From: Actinomadura opuntiae
Lineage (GTDB): Bacteria > Actinomycetota > Actinomycetes > Streptosporangiales > Streptosporangiaceae
Direction: 5' to 3'
DNA: 64,000 nucleotides
Assembly: GCF_030283205.1 (NCBI RefSeq)
Contig: NZ_JASNWF010000001.1
Coordinates: 248,001 to 312,000 of the forward strand
The translations under genes and the position numbers were made by a program. The notes under the pieces are model-generated. The model had not been told where the DNA came from. It ran no database searches and saw nothing but the letters and a program-made list of their open reading frames with translations. Below are positions 36,930 to 44,858 of this stretch, one piece after another; within the stretch, counting starts at the first letter, position 1, and every line of letters starts with the position of its first letter.

Positions 36930-37858
36930 CAGGCGGCCTGCCGCTGCGCGAGGGCCTCGATGGCGCGGGCCATGTCGGCGGTGACGCCGGCGCGGTGCTC
37001 GTCGGTGAGCGGGCCGCGCGGCGGGCGGCAGGGGCCGCCGTACCGGCCGACCTGCTCCATGCCGAGCTTGATCGCCTGGACGAACTCGGTGCGCGAGTCC
37101 CAGCGGAACGCGGCGACGAGCGGCTCGTACAGGGCGCGCGCCTCCTCCAGCTTGCCGGTGGTCGCCAGCTCGTACAGCAGCGCGGACTCGGCGGGGAACA
37201 CGTTCGGGAAGCCGGCGAACCAGCCGGTGGCGCCCATCAGCAGCGCTTCGAGGGTGACGTCGTCGGCGCCGGCGACGACTTCCAGGCCGGGGGCCTTCTC
37301 CTTGATCTCCAGGACGCGGCGGACGTCGCCGGAGAACTCCTTGACCGCCGCGACGCCGTCGATCTGCGCGATCTCGGCGAGCAGGTCGGGGGTGAGGTCG
37401 ACCTTGGTGTCGATCGGGTTGTTGTAGACCATGACGGGCAGCCCGACGGAGGCGACGGCCTCGTAGTGGGCGATGACCTCGCCGCGGTTGGCGCGGTACA
37501 TCGTCGGCGGGAGGCACAGCACGCCGTGCGCGCCGTCCTCGGCGGCGAGCTCGGCCCAGTGCTTGGCCTGGTGGGAGCCGGGGCCGTGCACGCCGACCAC
37601 GACGACGCCGTCCTTGCCGACGGCCTCGACGGCGGTGCGGGCGACGCGGCGGCGCTCGTCGTCGGTCAGCGAGGAGTACTCGCCGAGGGAGCCGTTCGGG
37701 CCGACGCCGCGGCAGCCGTTGTCGACGAGCCAGCGGCAGTGCTCGGCGTACTTGTCGTAGTCGACGGCGAGCCCGGCGGGGGCGGTGGCGTCCTCGTAGT
37801 AGGGCAGCGCCGTCGCAACGATGACGCCGCCGAGGCTCAGGAGCTTGGTGTCGCTCAT
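36929..37858 (-). CDS. DapA-family lyase, probable 1-pyrroline-4-hydroxy-2-carboxylate deaminase
   Basis: A 309-residue TIM-barrel Schiff-base enzyme of the dihydrodipicolinate synthase family. The Schiff-base lysine is K173 in GVAAVKEFSGD, the conserved tyrosine Y145 in MVYNNP, and the substrate loop GSLGEYSSLT. In hydroxyproline clusters this family converts pyrroline-4-hydroxy-2-carboxylate to 2-oxoglutarate semialdehyde and ammonia. The start at 37858 overlaps the preceding stop (ATGA); a longer frame to 38050 lies inside the upstream gene. The alternative, a true DapA, is unlikely in this operon. Confidence 0.88.
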   Translation of the reverse strand: MSDTKLLSLGGVIVATALPYYEDATAPAGLAVDYDKYAEHCRWLVDNGCRGVGPNGSLGEYSSLTDDERRRVARTAVEAVGKDGVVVVGVHGPGSHQAKHWAELAAEDGAHGVLCLPPTMYRANRGEVIAHYEAVASVGLPVMVYNNPIDTKVDLTPDLLAEIAQIDGVAAVKEFSGDVRRVLEIKEKAPGLEVVAGADDVTLEALLMGATGWFAGFPNVFPAESALLYELATTGKLEEARALYEPLVAAFRWDSRTEFVQAIKLGMEQVGRYGGPCRPPRGPLTDEHRAGVTADMARAIEALAQRQAA

Positions 37859-39324
37859 CGGGCGCTCTCTTTCTGGTCGGGGTTCCTGGGGTTCCTGGGC
37901 TTCTTGGTGTTCTCGGTGTTCTCGGTGGCGGGACTTGCGAGCTCGCCGAGCCGGATGGGCTGGGCGATGGGCCGGTGATGGGGGTTCGCTCCGTTCACCG
38001 TGTCGGAAAGCAGTTCGGCGACCGTGGGGCCGCAGATGCGGGCCTGGCACGGTCCAAGCCCGGCGCGGGTGCCGAGCTTGACCGCGCGGGCGGACCCGCT
38101 CGCCTGGTCGCCGGCCGCGCGGCGCAGGGAGCCGTAGGTGGTCTCCTCGCAGCGGCAGACGACGGTCTCGTCTCGCAGCCAGCCGGGCCAGGCCGCGCCG
38201 ATCGGGTGGGCGGCGGCGAGGCGGGCGGCGAACGCGCGGGCCTGGTCACGGCGGCGGCGCAACGCGCCGGCCTCCCGGGCGCCGAGGTCTCCTCCACCGG
38301 CGATCCAGCCGGCCAGCAGGCCCTCGGTGCGGGCGGCAGGCGCTCCGCCGATGCCGGTGATCTCCCCGGCCGCATAGACGCCGGGCGCGGTGGTGCGCTG
38401 GTCGGCGTCCACCTCGGTGAACGCGCCGCCGGACGTGCGGGTCAGCGCGCAGCCAGCCGCGACGGGCAGTTCGAGCTGCGGGCTGAAGCCGTGGGTGACG
38501 CACAGCGCGTCGACCGGGACGGTCCGCTCGGTGCCGGGGACGACCGACCAGTCGGGACGCAGCCGCGCCGTGACCGCCTCTTCGACGCGCCCGTCGCCCC
38601 GGGCCTCGATCACGGCGCGGCCCGTCCGGTACGGGACGCGGTGCCGGGCCAGCAGCCCCGCGTACTCGGCCAGCTCACCGGCCTTGCCGCCCTGCGACGC
38701 CAGCTCCCAGGGGCGGCGGCCCCAGCCGCGCGCGACGGTCGCGGCGGGGTTGGCCTCCAGCAACTCCAGGACGGCGGCCCCCGCCTTGATCAGCGACGCG
38801 GCGACCGGGAGAAGGAACGGTCCAGAACCGGCGATCAAGACGGGGTCGCCGACGACGAGGCGCTCCCCCTTGGCGAGCGCCTGCGCGGCCCCAGCGGTGT
38901 AGACGCCGGGCAACTCCCATCCGGGGAACGGCAGGACGCGGTCGTGGGCGCCGGGCGCGAGGACCAGCGCGTCCGGCCGCAGGACGCGGCGTTCGCGATC
39001 GGCGGCGTCGGCCTCGCCGCGCAGCACGTGGACGATCGGCGTCCCCGCGTCGTGCCGTTCGATCGACCAGACGGTGCTCTCCGGCCACCAGTCGCAGCGC
39101 GCATGGGTGAGGACGTGATCGCGGAGCCGCTCGAAGCCGCGCCACCCGTGGTGCAGGCGTCCGGGGTGCGCGGCGGCGAACGCGTCGGGGAGCATCCGGT
39201 GGTACTGGCCGCCGGGCTGCTCGGACGCGTCGATCAGCGTGACGTCCGCACCGGCGCGCAGCGCGCCCGCCGCCGCACCGAGACCGGCGGGTCCGGCGCC
39301 GACGACCACGACATGGCGGCTCAT
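37855..39324 (-). CDS. FAD/BFD-type oxidoreductase subunit of hydroxyproline dehydrogenase
   Basis: A 489-residue flavoprotein. The N-terminal FAD fold is VVVVGAGPAGLGAAAGALRAGADVTLIDASEQPGGQY, with a second dinucleotide motif at DPVLIAGSGPFLLPVA. The C-terminal CRCEETT...GLGPCQARIC supplies four cysteines for a BFD-like [2Fe-2S] centre. This is the alpha-type subunit of heteromeric D-hydroxyproline dehydrogenase and related opine/HCN-synthase enzymes. The last ~24 residues (repeats of TEN and PRN) come from a 9-bp tandem repeat. Overlaps on both ends (ATGA) show tight coupling. Confidence 0.88.
   Translation of the reverse strand: MSRHVVVVGAGPAGLGAAAGALRAGADVTLIDASEQPGGQYHRMLPDAFAAAHPGRLHHGWRGFERLRDHVLTHARCDWWPESTVWSIERHDAGTPIVHVLRGEADAADRERRVLRPDALVLAPGAHDRVLPFPGWELPGVYTAGAAQALAKGERLVVGDPVLIAGSGPFLLPVAASLIKAGAAVLELLEANPAATVARGWGRRPWELASQGGKAGELAEYAGLLARHRVPYRTGRAVIEARGDGRVEEAVTARLRPDWSVVPGTERTVPVDALCVTHGFSPQLELPVAAGCALTRTSGGAFTEVDADQRTTAPGVYAAGEITGIGGAPAARTEGLLAGWIAGGGDLGAREAGALRRRRDQARAFAARLAAAHPIGAAWPGWLRDETVVCRCEETTYGSLRRAAGDQASGSARAVKLGTRAGLGPCQARICGPTVAELLSDTVNGANPHHRPIAQPIRLGELASPATENTENTKKPRNPRNPDQKESAR
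37881..37925 (-). repeat. 9-bp tandem repeat forming a protein tail
   Basis: Five 9-bp units: GGTTCCTGG twice, GCTTCTTGG once and TGTTCTCGG twice. On the minus strand they encode TENTENTKKPRNPRNP at the C-terminus of the flavoprotein, directly before the next gene's start. Base composition is lower in G+C than its surroundings. Confidence 0.8.
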
Positions 39325-39635
39325 CGAGCGGCCTCACCACGGGACTGGGTGGCGACGGCGTCGCCGTCGTGGGCGCGGCGGCGACAGGCCCGCACGTCGC
39401 GGACGCCGTTGACGGTGACCAGGCAGTCGAAGCAGGCGCCGATCCCGCAGAACACGCCGCGCGGAGCCCCGGACGGCCCGGACCGCCAGGTCCGTCGCCC
39501 GGAGGCGAGCAGCACGCCCGCGATCGTCTGTCCGGCGACGCCGTCGACCGGCTCGCCGTCCACGGTGATCCGCAGCGGGACGTCGGGGCGGCGCCCGGCC
39601 GCGTCCCCGCCCGCGGGCACGAGACTCGCGCTCAC
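39321..39635 (-). CDS. [2Fe-2S] ferredoxin-like subunit of hydroxyproline dehydrogenase
   Basis: A 104-residue protein with a plant-type ferredoxin domain of the sarcosine-oxidase/HCN-synthase group. The cluster ligands are C63, C68, C71 and C84 (GVFCGIGACFDCLVTVNG...RACRR). It begins with GTG overlapping the stop of the upstream oxidase (GTGA) and ends overlapping the start of the flavoprotein. It should carry electrons between the two flavin subunits. Confidence 0.9.
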   Translation of the reverse strand: MSASLVPAGGDAAGRRPDVPLRITVDGEPVDGVAGQTIAGVLLASGRRTWRSGPSGAPRGVFCGIGACFDCLVTVNGVRDVRACRRRAHDGDAVATQSRGEAAR

Positions 39636-40792
39636 AGATTCTCTCCTTCGGACTGGACGGCGGGCCGGTCGGCGCGGAACGGCGCGGCGTCGATCGCGGG
39701 TGCGTGGCCGAGCATCAGGTCGCGCAGGACAGCGGCGGTCCCGGCGGACAGCCCGATCCCGGCGCCCTCGTGCCCGGTGGCGTGCCAGAGGCCGTCGAGT
39801 TCCGGATCCGCGCCGATGACCGGAAGATGGTCGGGGACGAACGGGCGGAACCCGCCGTAGGCGCGGATCACCGGCACGCCGGCCAGCATCGGGAACAGCC
39901 GGAGCGCCTTGGCGGCGATGACCGACAGCACCTCGGGGCGGATCCGGTCGTCGAACCCGACGCGGCGGCGCGAGGAGCCGAGCAGGATCGTCCCGCCGCG
40001 CGTGGCCTCGACGACGGCGGACGCCTGGAGGTCCTCGGCGGCGCTGCCGACGGCGCCCACATAGTCGGCGTCGTAGACCTTGTGGAAGACGGTCGGCGGC
40101 ATCGGTGCGGTCACCAGCACCTCGCCGCGCCGGGGTCGCACGTCCAGCCGGACGCCGAGCCTCCTGGCGACCTCTCCCGACCAGGGTCCGGCGGCGTTGA
40201 CGACGGCGTCGCCCTCGATCGTCCCGGCGGAGGTGCGGACGCCGGTGATGCGTCCGCCATGGCGGACGGCGCCGAGCACCTCGCAGCCGGTGCGCAGCTC
40301 GGCGCCGGCGCGGACGGCGGCGGCCAGCAGCGCGGTCGCGGCGCCTGCGGGCTGCACCTGCGCGTCCTCGGGGTAGTAGACCGCCATCGTGACGCCGCGG
40401 GTGAGGTGGGGTTCGGCGGCGGCGAGCGCGTCAGGGTCCAGCTCGTCGGTGGTGACCCCGGCCTTGCGCTGGCCCTCGGCGAACTCGGCGAGGGCGTCCG
40501 CGCCTTCGGCGGTGGTGGCGACGACGATGCCGCCCTTGGGGTCCCATTCGGCGGCGCTCGCGTTCGGGTCGCCGTCCAGGATCGCGGGCCACAGCTCGCG
40601 GGACAGCTTCGCCAGCTCCAGCTCGGGGCCGGGCCCCTTGTCGGAGACCAGGACGTTGCCCTCGCCGTGCGCGGTGGTGCCCGCGGCGGGGCCCGACCGG
40701 TCGACGACCGTGACCGCGAATCCGGCGAGGGCCAGCTCGCGGGCGCAGGCCGCACCGATCATCCCGGCGCCCAGCACCACGACCCGCGTCAT
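39632..40792 (-). CDS. FAD-dependent D-amino-acid-oxidase-family subunit (D-hydroxyproline dehydrogenase, catalytic)
   Basis: A 386-residue DAO-superfamily flavoprotein. It begins with VVVLGAGMIGAACARELALAGFAVTVVDR and ends with the conserved HLPVIGADPELDGLWHATGHEGAGIGLSAGTA. It is the probable catalytic beta subunit oxidising cis-4-hydroxy-D-proline to pyrroline-4-hydroxy-2-carboxylate. ATG at 40792 is chosen for GGCGGGGAGGG upstream; a weaker ATG at 40816 exists. It is the first gene of the operon, and an operator-like 18-mer sits 31 bp upstream. Confidence 0.88.
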   Translation of the reverse strand: MTRVVVLGAGMIGAACARELALAGFAVTVVDRSGPAAGTTAHGEGNVLVSDKGPGPELELAKLSRELWPAILDGDPNASAAEWDPKGGIVVATTAEGADALAEFAEGQRKAGVTTDELDPDALAAAEPHLTRGVTMAVYYPEDAQVQPAGAATALLAAAVRAGAELRTGCEVLGAVRHGGRITGVRTSAGTIEGDAVVNAAGPWSGEVARRLGVRLDVRPRRGEVLVTAPMPPTVFHKVYDADYVGAVGSAAEDLQASAVVEATRGGTILLGSSRRRVGFDDRIRPEVLSVIAAKALRLFPMLAGVPVIRAYGGFRPFVPDHLPVIGADPELDGLWHATGHEGAGIGLSAGTAAVLRDLMLGHAPAIDAAPFRADRPAVQSEGENL

Positions 40793-40822
40793 CGACCCTC
40801 CCCGCCACGCCATCATCCAGGG

Positions 40823-40840
40823 CGTTCGTTAAACCGAACG
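40823..40840. promoter_or_regulatory. Operator-like 18-mer upstream of the hydroxyproline operon
   Basis: CGTTCGTTAAACCGAACG: inverted CGTTCG/CGAACG arms with a 6-bp spacer. Its reverse complement matches the site at 41554-41571 at 16 of 18 positions. Probably bound by the XRE-cupin regulator encoded between them. Confidence 0.65.
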
Positions 40841-40895
40841 ATCCCGAGAGTATGTCGGCGCGCGGCGCGCTGTCAACGCGCGGATGAGAGCGGCG

Positions 40896-41507
40896 TCACG
40901 GCGTCTCGACCAGGTGCGGCGGCTCCGCGGGCGCCGAGTGAAGCCGCTGGTCAGAGCGGTACTGCAGGAGCAGCACGGACCGGACGGGCCCGTCCAGCGC
41001 GGTGTAGGCGTGCGGCAGCCGGGCGTCGAAGCCGACGTAGTCGCCGGGCCCGAGCTCGACCTCCCGGTCGTCCACCCGAACGCCCAGCCGGCCCGCCTGC
41101 ACGATGGTGTGCTCGGTGCCGACGTGGCCGAGCGAGTCCTGCCGCGAGTCGGCCCTGACCTGCTGGTCGTACACCTCGAAGATCGCCCCGCCGGACTCGA
41201 TCCCGCGCAGCGGCCGCAGGTCGACGCCCTCGCCGCGCAGCACCTCGACGTCGGCGCCGCGCACCACGGTCAGCCCGGACGGCTCCTGGTGGTCCAGCAG
41301 GTCGGAGATCGGCACCTCCAGGGCGCGCGACAGGCTAAACACCGTCTCGATCGTGGGGTTGCCGGCGCCCGCCTCCAGCTGCGACAGCGTCGCCTTGCCG
41401 ATCTTGGACCGGCGCGACAGCTCCGACAGCGACAGGCCGAGCTCCTGACGCGCGCGGCGCAGGTTGCCCGCCAGCACGTCCCGCACCGAATCGCCCGGAC
41501 CGCCCAC
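40896..41507 (-). CDS. XRE-cupin transcriptional regulator of the hydroxyproline locus
   Basis: A 203-residue regulator. Residues 13-65 are a lambda-repressor-type HTH (LRRARQELGLSLSELSRRSKIGKATLSQLEAGAGNPTIETVFSLSRAL). Residues ~100-185 are a cupin that should bind a small ligand (VQAGRLGVRVDDREVELGPGDYVGFDARLPHAYTALDG). It starts with GTG (AAGGGG upstream). It lies directly upstream of the catabolic operon on the same strand, with matching operator-like sequences both before its own gene and before the operon, implying control of both. The ligand is probably a pathway intermediate (inference). Confidence 0.9.
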   Translation of the reverse strand: MGGPGDSVRDVLAGNLRRARQELGLSLSELSRRSKIGKATLSQLEAGAGNPTIETVFSLSRALEVPISDLLDHQEPSGLTVVRGADVEVLRGEGVDLRPLRGIESGGAIFEVYDQQVRADSRQDSLGHVGTEHTIVQAGRLGVRVDDREVELGPGDYVGFDARLPHAYTALDGPVRSVLLLQYRSDQRLHSAPAEPPHLVETP

Positions 41508-41553
41508 GTGCCGCCCCCTTCGCCCGCGGGACGCCGCCCGCCCGCATCTGTTG

Positions 41554-41571
41554 CGTTCGCTTTAACGAACA
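41554..41571. promoter_or_regulatory. Operator-like 18-mer upstream of the XRE-cupin gene
   Basis: CGTTCGCTTTAACGAACA contains GTTCG/CGAAC arms with a 6-bp spacer and is the partner of the 40823-40840 site. It lies 47 bp upstream of the regulator's GTG, consistent with autoregulation. Confidence 0.65.
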
Positions 41572-41613
41572 CGTAGTTTACCGGCGGCGCCGCCGCGCGG
41601 CCGGATCGGCCCG

Positions 41614-42591
41614 TCAAAGCCTGACGAGCCGGCCCATCCCGGCGGCGCGGGCGCGGTCGACGATCACGGCCGCCGCCGCGGCGTCCTGCACGCCCAGGCC
41701 GACGCTGTTGCAGAAGACCACGTCGCCGGGTGCGGCGCGACCCGGGGCGAGCCCGGCGACGATCGGGCCGAGCGGACGGATCCGGTCCTCGCTCAGCCGC
41801 CCGTCGCGGACGCCCGCCACGATCGGGCCGGCCTGGCGCAGGGCGGTCGCCACATCGTCGACGACCACGGTGGCCGCGCGGGCGAGCAGCGCGCCGTCGA
41901 CCTCGCGGCGGTCGGGCGCGAACGACCCGACGCTCAGCACCGTGCAGCCGGGCGGGAGCCACTCGCCGAGGACGACCGGCTCCGCGCTGGTGGTGGCAGT
42001 GACGACGATGTCCGCGTCGGCGACGGCCGCACGGACGTCCCCGATGCCCTCCACCGGCACTTCGAGCTCGGCGGCCAGGTCAGCGGCGACGCTGCACGTC
42101 TCGGAATTCCGGCAGGCCACGGTCACCCGCCCGATCGGACGCACCAGCAGCATCGCCCGCACGTGCGCGCGGCCCTGCACGCCGCAGCCGACGACGACCA
42201 GCCGGGACGCGTCCGGGACCGCGAGATGGTCGGCGGCGACCGCGCTCGCCGCGGCCGTCCGCGGCGTCGTGACCGACTCGCCCTCGATGATCGCGACGGG
42301 CCGGCCGTCGACCGGGTCCTGCACGATCACCAGCGCCGCGACGGTCGGCAGGCCGCGCGCGGCGTTGCCCGGCGTGACGCTGCCGACCTTCGCGACCGCG
42401 CCGGCCCCGGGCAGCCGCGACAGGTAGCCGAACGCGACGGCGCCGTCCGGGCCGTCCAGCAGGACCCGCGGCGCGAGCCGCGCCTCTCCCCCGCCGAGCG
42501 CCGCGAACGCGGCCCGCTGCGACCCGATCGCGGCCGGCAGGTCGAACACGGCGCGCACGTCGGCGGCGGACAGCAGCAGGACGTCGGCCAT
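41614..42591 (-). CDS. Ornithine cyclodeaminase / mu-crystallin family enzyme
   Basis: A 325-residue NAD(P)-binding enzyme. The Rossmann motif is VVVGCGVQGRAHVRAML, preceded by VGSVTPGNAARGLPTVAALVIVQDPVDGRPVAIIEGESVTTPRTAAASAVAADHLA, typical of the family. Members include ornithine cyclodeaminase and delta1-pyrroline-2-carboxylate reductase. Beside hydroxyproline genes a ketimine (pyrroline-2-carboxylate) reductase role is attractive but unproven. It is divergent from the Liv operon. Confidence 0.85.
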   Translation of the reverse strand: MADVLLLSAADVRAVFDLPAAIGSQRAAFAALGGGEARLAPRVLLDGPDGAVAFGYLSRLPGAGAVAKVGSVTPGNAARGLPTVAALVIVQDPVDGRPVAIIEGESVTTPRTAAASAVAADHLAVPDASRLVVVGCGVQGRAHVRAMLLVRPIGRVTVACRNSETCSVAADLAAELEVPVEGIGDVRAAVADADIVVTATTSAEPVVLGEWLPPGCTVLSVGSFAPDRREVDGALLARAATVVVDDVATALRQAGPIVAGVRDGRLSEDRIRPLGPIVAGLAPGRAAPGDVVFCNSVGLGVQDAAAAAVIVDRARAAGMGRLVRL

Positions 42592-42637
42592 GCGCCGATC
42601 CTCGCGAGCCGCCGCCCGCGCTGTCGAGACCGGAAGG

Positions 42638-42657
42638 GCAAGCGGTGCTTACCGATC
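42638..42657. promoter_or_regulatory. Shared motif upstream of the Liv operon
   Basis: Reads GCAAGCGGTGCTT followed by ACCGATC; AAGC/GCTT form a short inverted repeat. A close relative (11/13 over the first part, same ACCGATC tail two bases further on) is at 49629-49650. Lies between the divergent ornithine-cyclodeaminase and substrate-binding-protein genes. Confidence 0.4.
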
Positions 42658-42748
42658 ACGACATGAGATCGCATGCTTCGTCGTCTCGACGGCCGTCCGC
42701 GGACGGATCACGCTTTTGCCAACCCGCCTGACGAGCGAGGGAGCAGCG

Positions 42749-43948
42749 ATGACGGCCACGACACCACGGCGCCGCGGAGCGCGATCGCACGGGCTCGCGG
42801 CGGCCGGCGCCGGGCTGCTGCTGGTCCCGCTCGCCGCCGGCTGCGGGTCGGGCGGCTCCGGCGGCTCGGGCGACATCAAGATCGGCGTGCCGGCCCCGCT
42901 CAGCGGCGACTCCGCGTCCGCCGGCCAGGACATCCTCGCCGCCGCGAAGGTGGCCGCGGATGAGGTCAACAAGGCCGGCGGGGTGAAGGGCAAGAAGATC
43001 AAAATTGTCCAGGCCGACGACCAGTGCAGCGCGCAGCAGGGCGCGCAGGCCGCGCAGAAGCTGCTCAACAGCGGCGTCGTGGCGGTCGCGGGCGGCTACT
43101 GCTCGGGCGCCGCGGTGCCCGCGATCCCCATCTACGGGCGGCGGAGCGTTCCGTTCGTCATGGACGCCTCGACCAACCCCTCGCTGACCGACACCGGCAA
43201 GGGCAAGGTGTTCCGGACCTGCGGACGCGACGACAACCAGGGCCTGGTCGCCGCGAAGTTCATGACCGGGCCGCTCGGCGCGAAGCGGATCGCGCTGCTT
43301 CACGACAACACCACCTACGCGAAGGGCCTCGCGGACGCGGCGGCGGCCTCGGTGAAGCAGGCCGGCGGGCAGGTCGTCTACGAGGACGCGCTGCAACCCG
43401 GCCAGTCCGACTACAGCCCGGTCCTGACGAAGGTCGCGTCCACCAAGCCGGACGTCCTGTACTTCACCGGCTACTACGCCGAGGCGGGGCTGCTGATGAA
43501 GCAGCGCAAGCAACTCGGGCTGAAGTTCACGCTGATGGGCGGGGACGCCACCACCGACTCGACCGTCCTGAAGACGGCCGGCTCAGCGGCGGAGGGCTAC
43601 ATCGCCACGACCGCGCCGCTCGCCAAGGACCTGCCGGCCGCGTCGGCGTTCGTGTCGGCCTACAAGGCGAAGAACGGCGCCGACCCCGGACCGTTCTCCG
43701 TCTACGAGTACGACGCCGTGAAGATCCTCGCGAAGGTCATCGGGCAGACCGGCACGAAGGGCACCGACATCATCAAGAGCCTGCACGGCGTGAAGGACTT
43801 CCCCGGCATCACCGGCCCGATCACCTTCGACGCGAAGGGCGACCGGACCGACCCGCTTTACATCACCGTCCACGTGCAGAACGGCGCGTTCACCGCCTAC
43901 AAGAAGCTCGACAAGGGCGGCGCCTGGGTGGACGCCAAGAGCTCGTGA
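42749..43948 (+). CDS. Branched-chain amino acid-type ABC transporter substrate-binding lipoprotein
   Basis: A 399-residue LivJ-type periplasmic-binding fold anchored as a lipoprotein: the signal peptide ends in the lipobox LAAGC with C32. The mature start SGDIKIGVPAPLSGDSASAGQDILAAAKVAADEVNKAGGVKGKKI is diagnostic, and YTGYYAEAGLL-like ligand-site segments follow. GAGGGAG precedes the ATG. It is first of a four-gene importer operon. The family transports branched-chain amino acids but also many other ligands; the neighbourhood suggests an amino or keto acid. Confidence 0.93.
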   Translation: MTATTPRRRGARSHGLAAAGAGLLLVPLAAGCGSGGSGGSGDIKIGVPAPLSGDSASAGQDILAAAKVAADEVNKAGGVKGKKIKIVQADDQCSAQQGAQAAQKLLNSGVVAVAGGYCSGAAVPAIPIYGRRSVPFVMDASTNPSLTDTGKGKVFRTCGRDDNQGLVAAKFMTGPLGAKRIALLHDNTTYAKGLADAAAASVKQAGGQVVYEDALQPGQSDYSPVLTKVASTKPDVLYFTGYYAEAGLLMKQRKQLGLKFTLMGGDATTDSTVLKTAGSAAEGYIATTAPLAKDLPAASAFVSAYKAKNGADPGPFSVYEYDAVKILAKVIGQTGTKGTDIIKSLHGVKDFPGITGPITFDAKGDRTDPLYITVHVQNGAFTAYKKLDKGGAWVDAKSS

Positions 43949-43958
43949 GCGCGGCGGC

Positions 43959-44858
43959 ATGAGCGAGTTCGTCCAGTACCTGGTGAACGGCCTGACGATC
44001 GGGGCGTTCCTGGCGCTGATCGCGCTCGGCTACTCGATGATCTACGGCGTGGTGCGGCTGATCAACTTCGCGCACGGCGACGTGTTCATGATCGGGGCGT
44101 TCGCCGGCTACGGGGTGCTGACCACGCTCGGCGCCACCGGCGGGGCGGCCTGGCCCGCCGTGCTCGCCGCCGTGGTGGCGGGCGCGCTGGCCACCGGGGT
44201 CGTCGGCACCGGGATCGCCCGCGCCGCCTACGTGCCGCTGCTGTCCTCGCCGCGCCTGGCGCTGCTGATCGCCGCGATCGGGGTGTCGCTGGCGCTGGAG
44301 GAGGGCGTGAAGGACCTGACGCACGCCCGGTTCAGGTCCTATCCGGGGGTGCTGGACGGCGGCCGGATCTTCAGCGGGACCGTCCGCGTCACCTACGGCC
44401 AACTCGCGCTGGTGCTGCTGTCGCTGGTGCTGATGGCGGCCCTGTGGCTGTTCGTCACGCGCACCGTCACGGGGACGGCGATGCGGGCGCTGGCGATGGA
44501 CCGGGACGCGGCGCGGCTGCAGGGCATCAACGTCGAGCGGCTCGTCCTCGTCACGTTCTTCGTCGGGTCCGTGCTCGCGGGCGCGGCCGGGGTGATGTAC
44601 GGGCTGTACTACGTGCAGATCAGCTTCGGGATGGGCTTCCTGATCGGGCTGCGCGCGTTCACCGCCGCGGTGCTCGGCGGGATCGGCAACCTGCCGGGGA
44701 CGATGGTCGCGGGCGTGTGCATCGGGCTCGTCCAGTCGTTCGCGGCCGGGTACGTCTCGTCCCGCTGGACCGACGTGATCATCTTCGGGCTGCTGATCGC
44801 GGTGCTGGCGCTGCGGCCGACCGGCCTGTTCGGCGAGCGACTCGTGGAGCGCGCATGA
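43959..44858 (+). CDS. livH: Branched-chain amino acid ABC transporter permease LivH
   Basis: A 299-residue membrane subunit with about eight helices. FVQYLVNGLTIGAFLALIALGYSMIYGVVRLINFAHGDVFMIGAF is the LivH start, and RALAMDRDAARLQGINVERLVLVTFFVGSVLAGAAGVMYGL contains the EAA-type ATPase contact loop. It begins 10 bp after the binding-protein gene and its stop overlaps the next start (ATGA). Confidence 0.95.
   Translation: MSEFVQYLVNGLTIGAFLALIALGYSMIYGVVRLINFAHGDVFMIGAFAGYGVLTTLGATGGAAWPAVLAAVVAGALATGVVGTGIARAAYVPLLSSPRLALLIAAIGVSLALEEGVKDLTHARFRSYPGVLDGGRIFSGTVRVTYGQLALVLLSLVLMAALWLFVTRTVTGTAMRALAMDRDAARLQGINVERLVLVTFFVGSVLAGAAGVMYGLYYVQISFGMGFLIGLRAFTAAVLGGIGNLPGTMVAGVCIGLVQSFAAGYVSSRWTDVIIFGLLIAVLALRPTGLFGERLVERA

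Noticed and set aside
34323..37427. A 1034-codon plus-strand open frame
   Set aside because: Antisense to the APC permease, epimerase and deaminase genes, all of which have strong family motifs.
41582..41595. GC palindrome CGGCGGCGCCGCCG after the ornithine cyclodeaminase-family gene as a terminator
   Set aside because: It has no loop and is simple GGC/GCC sequence that is common in this DNA; not convincing as a terminator.
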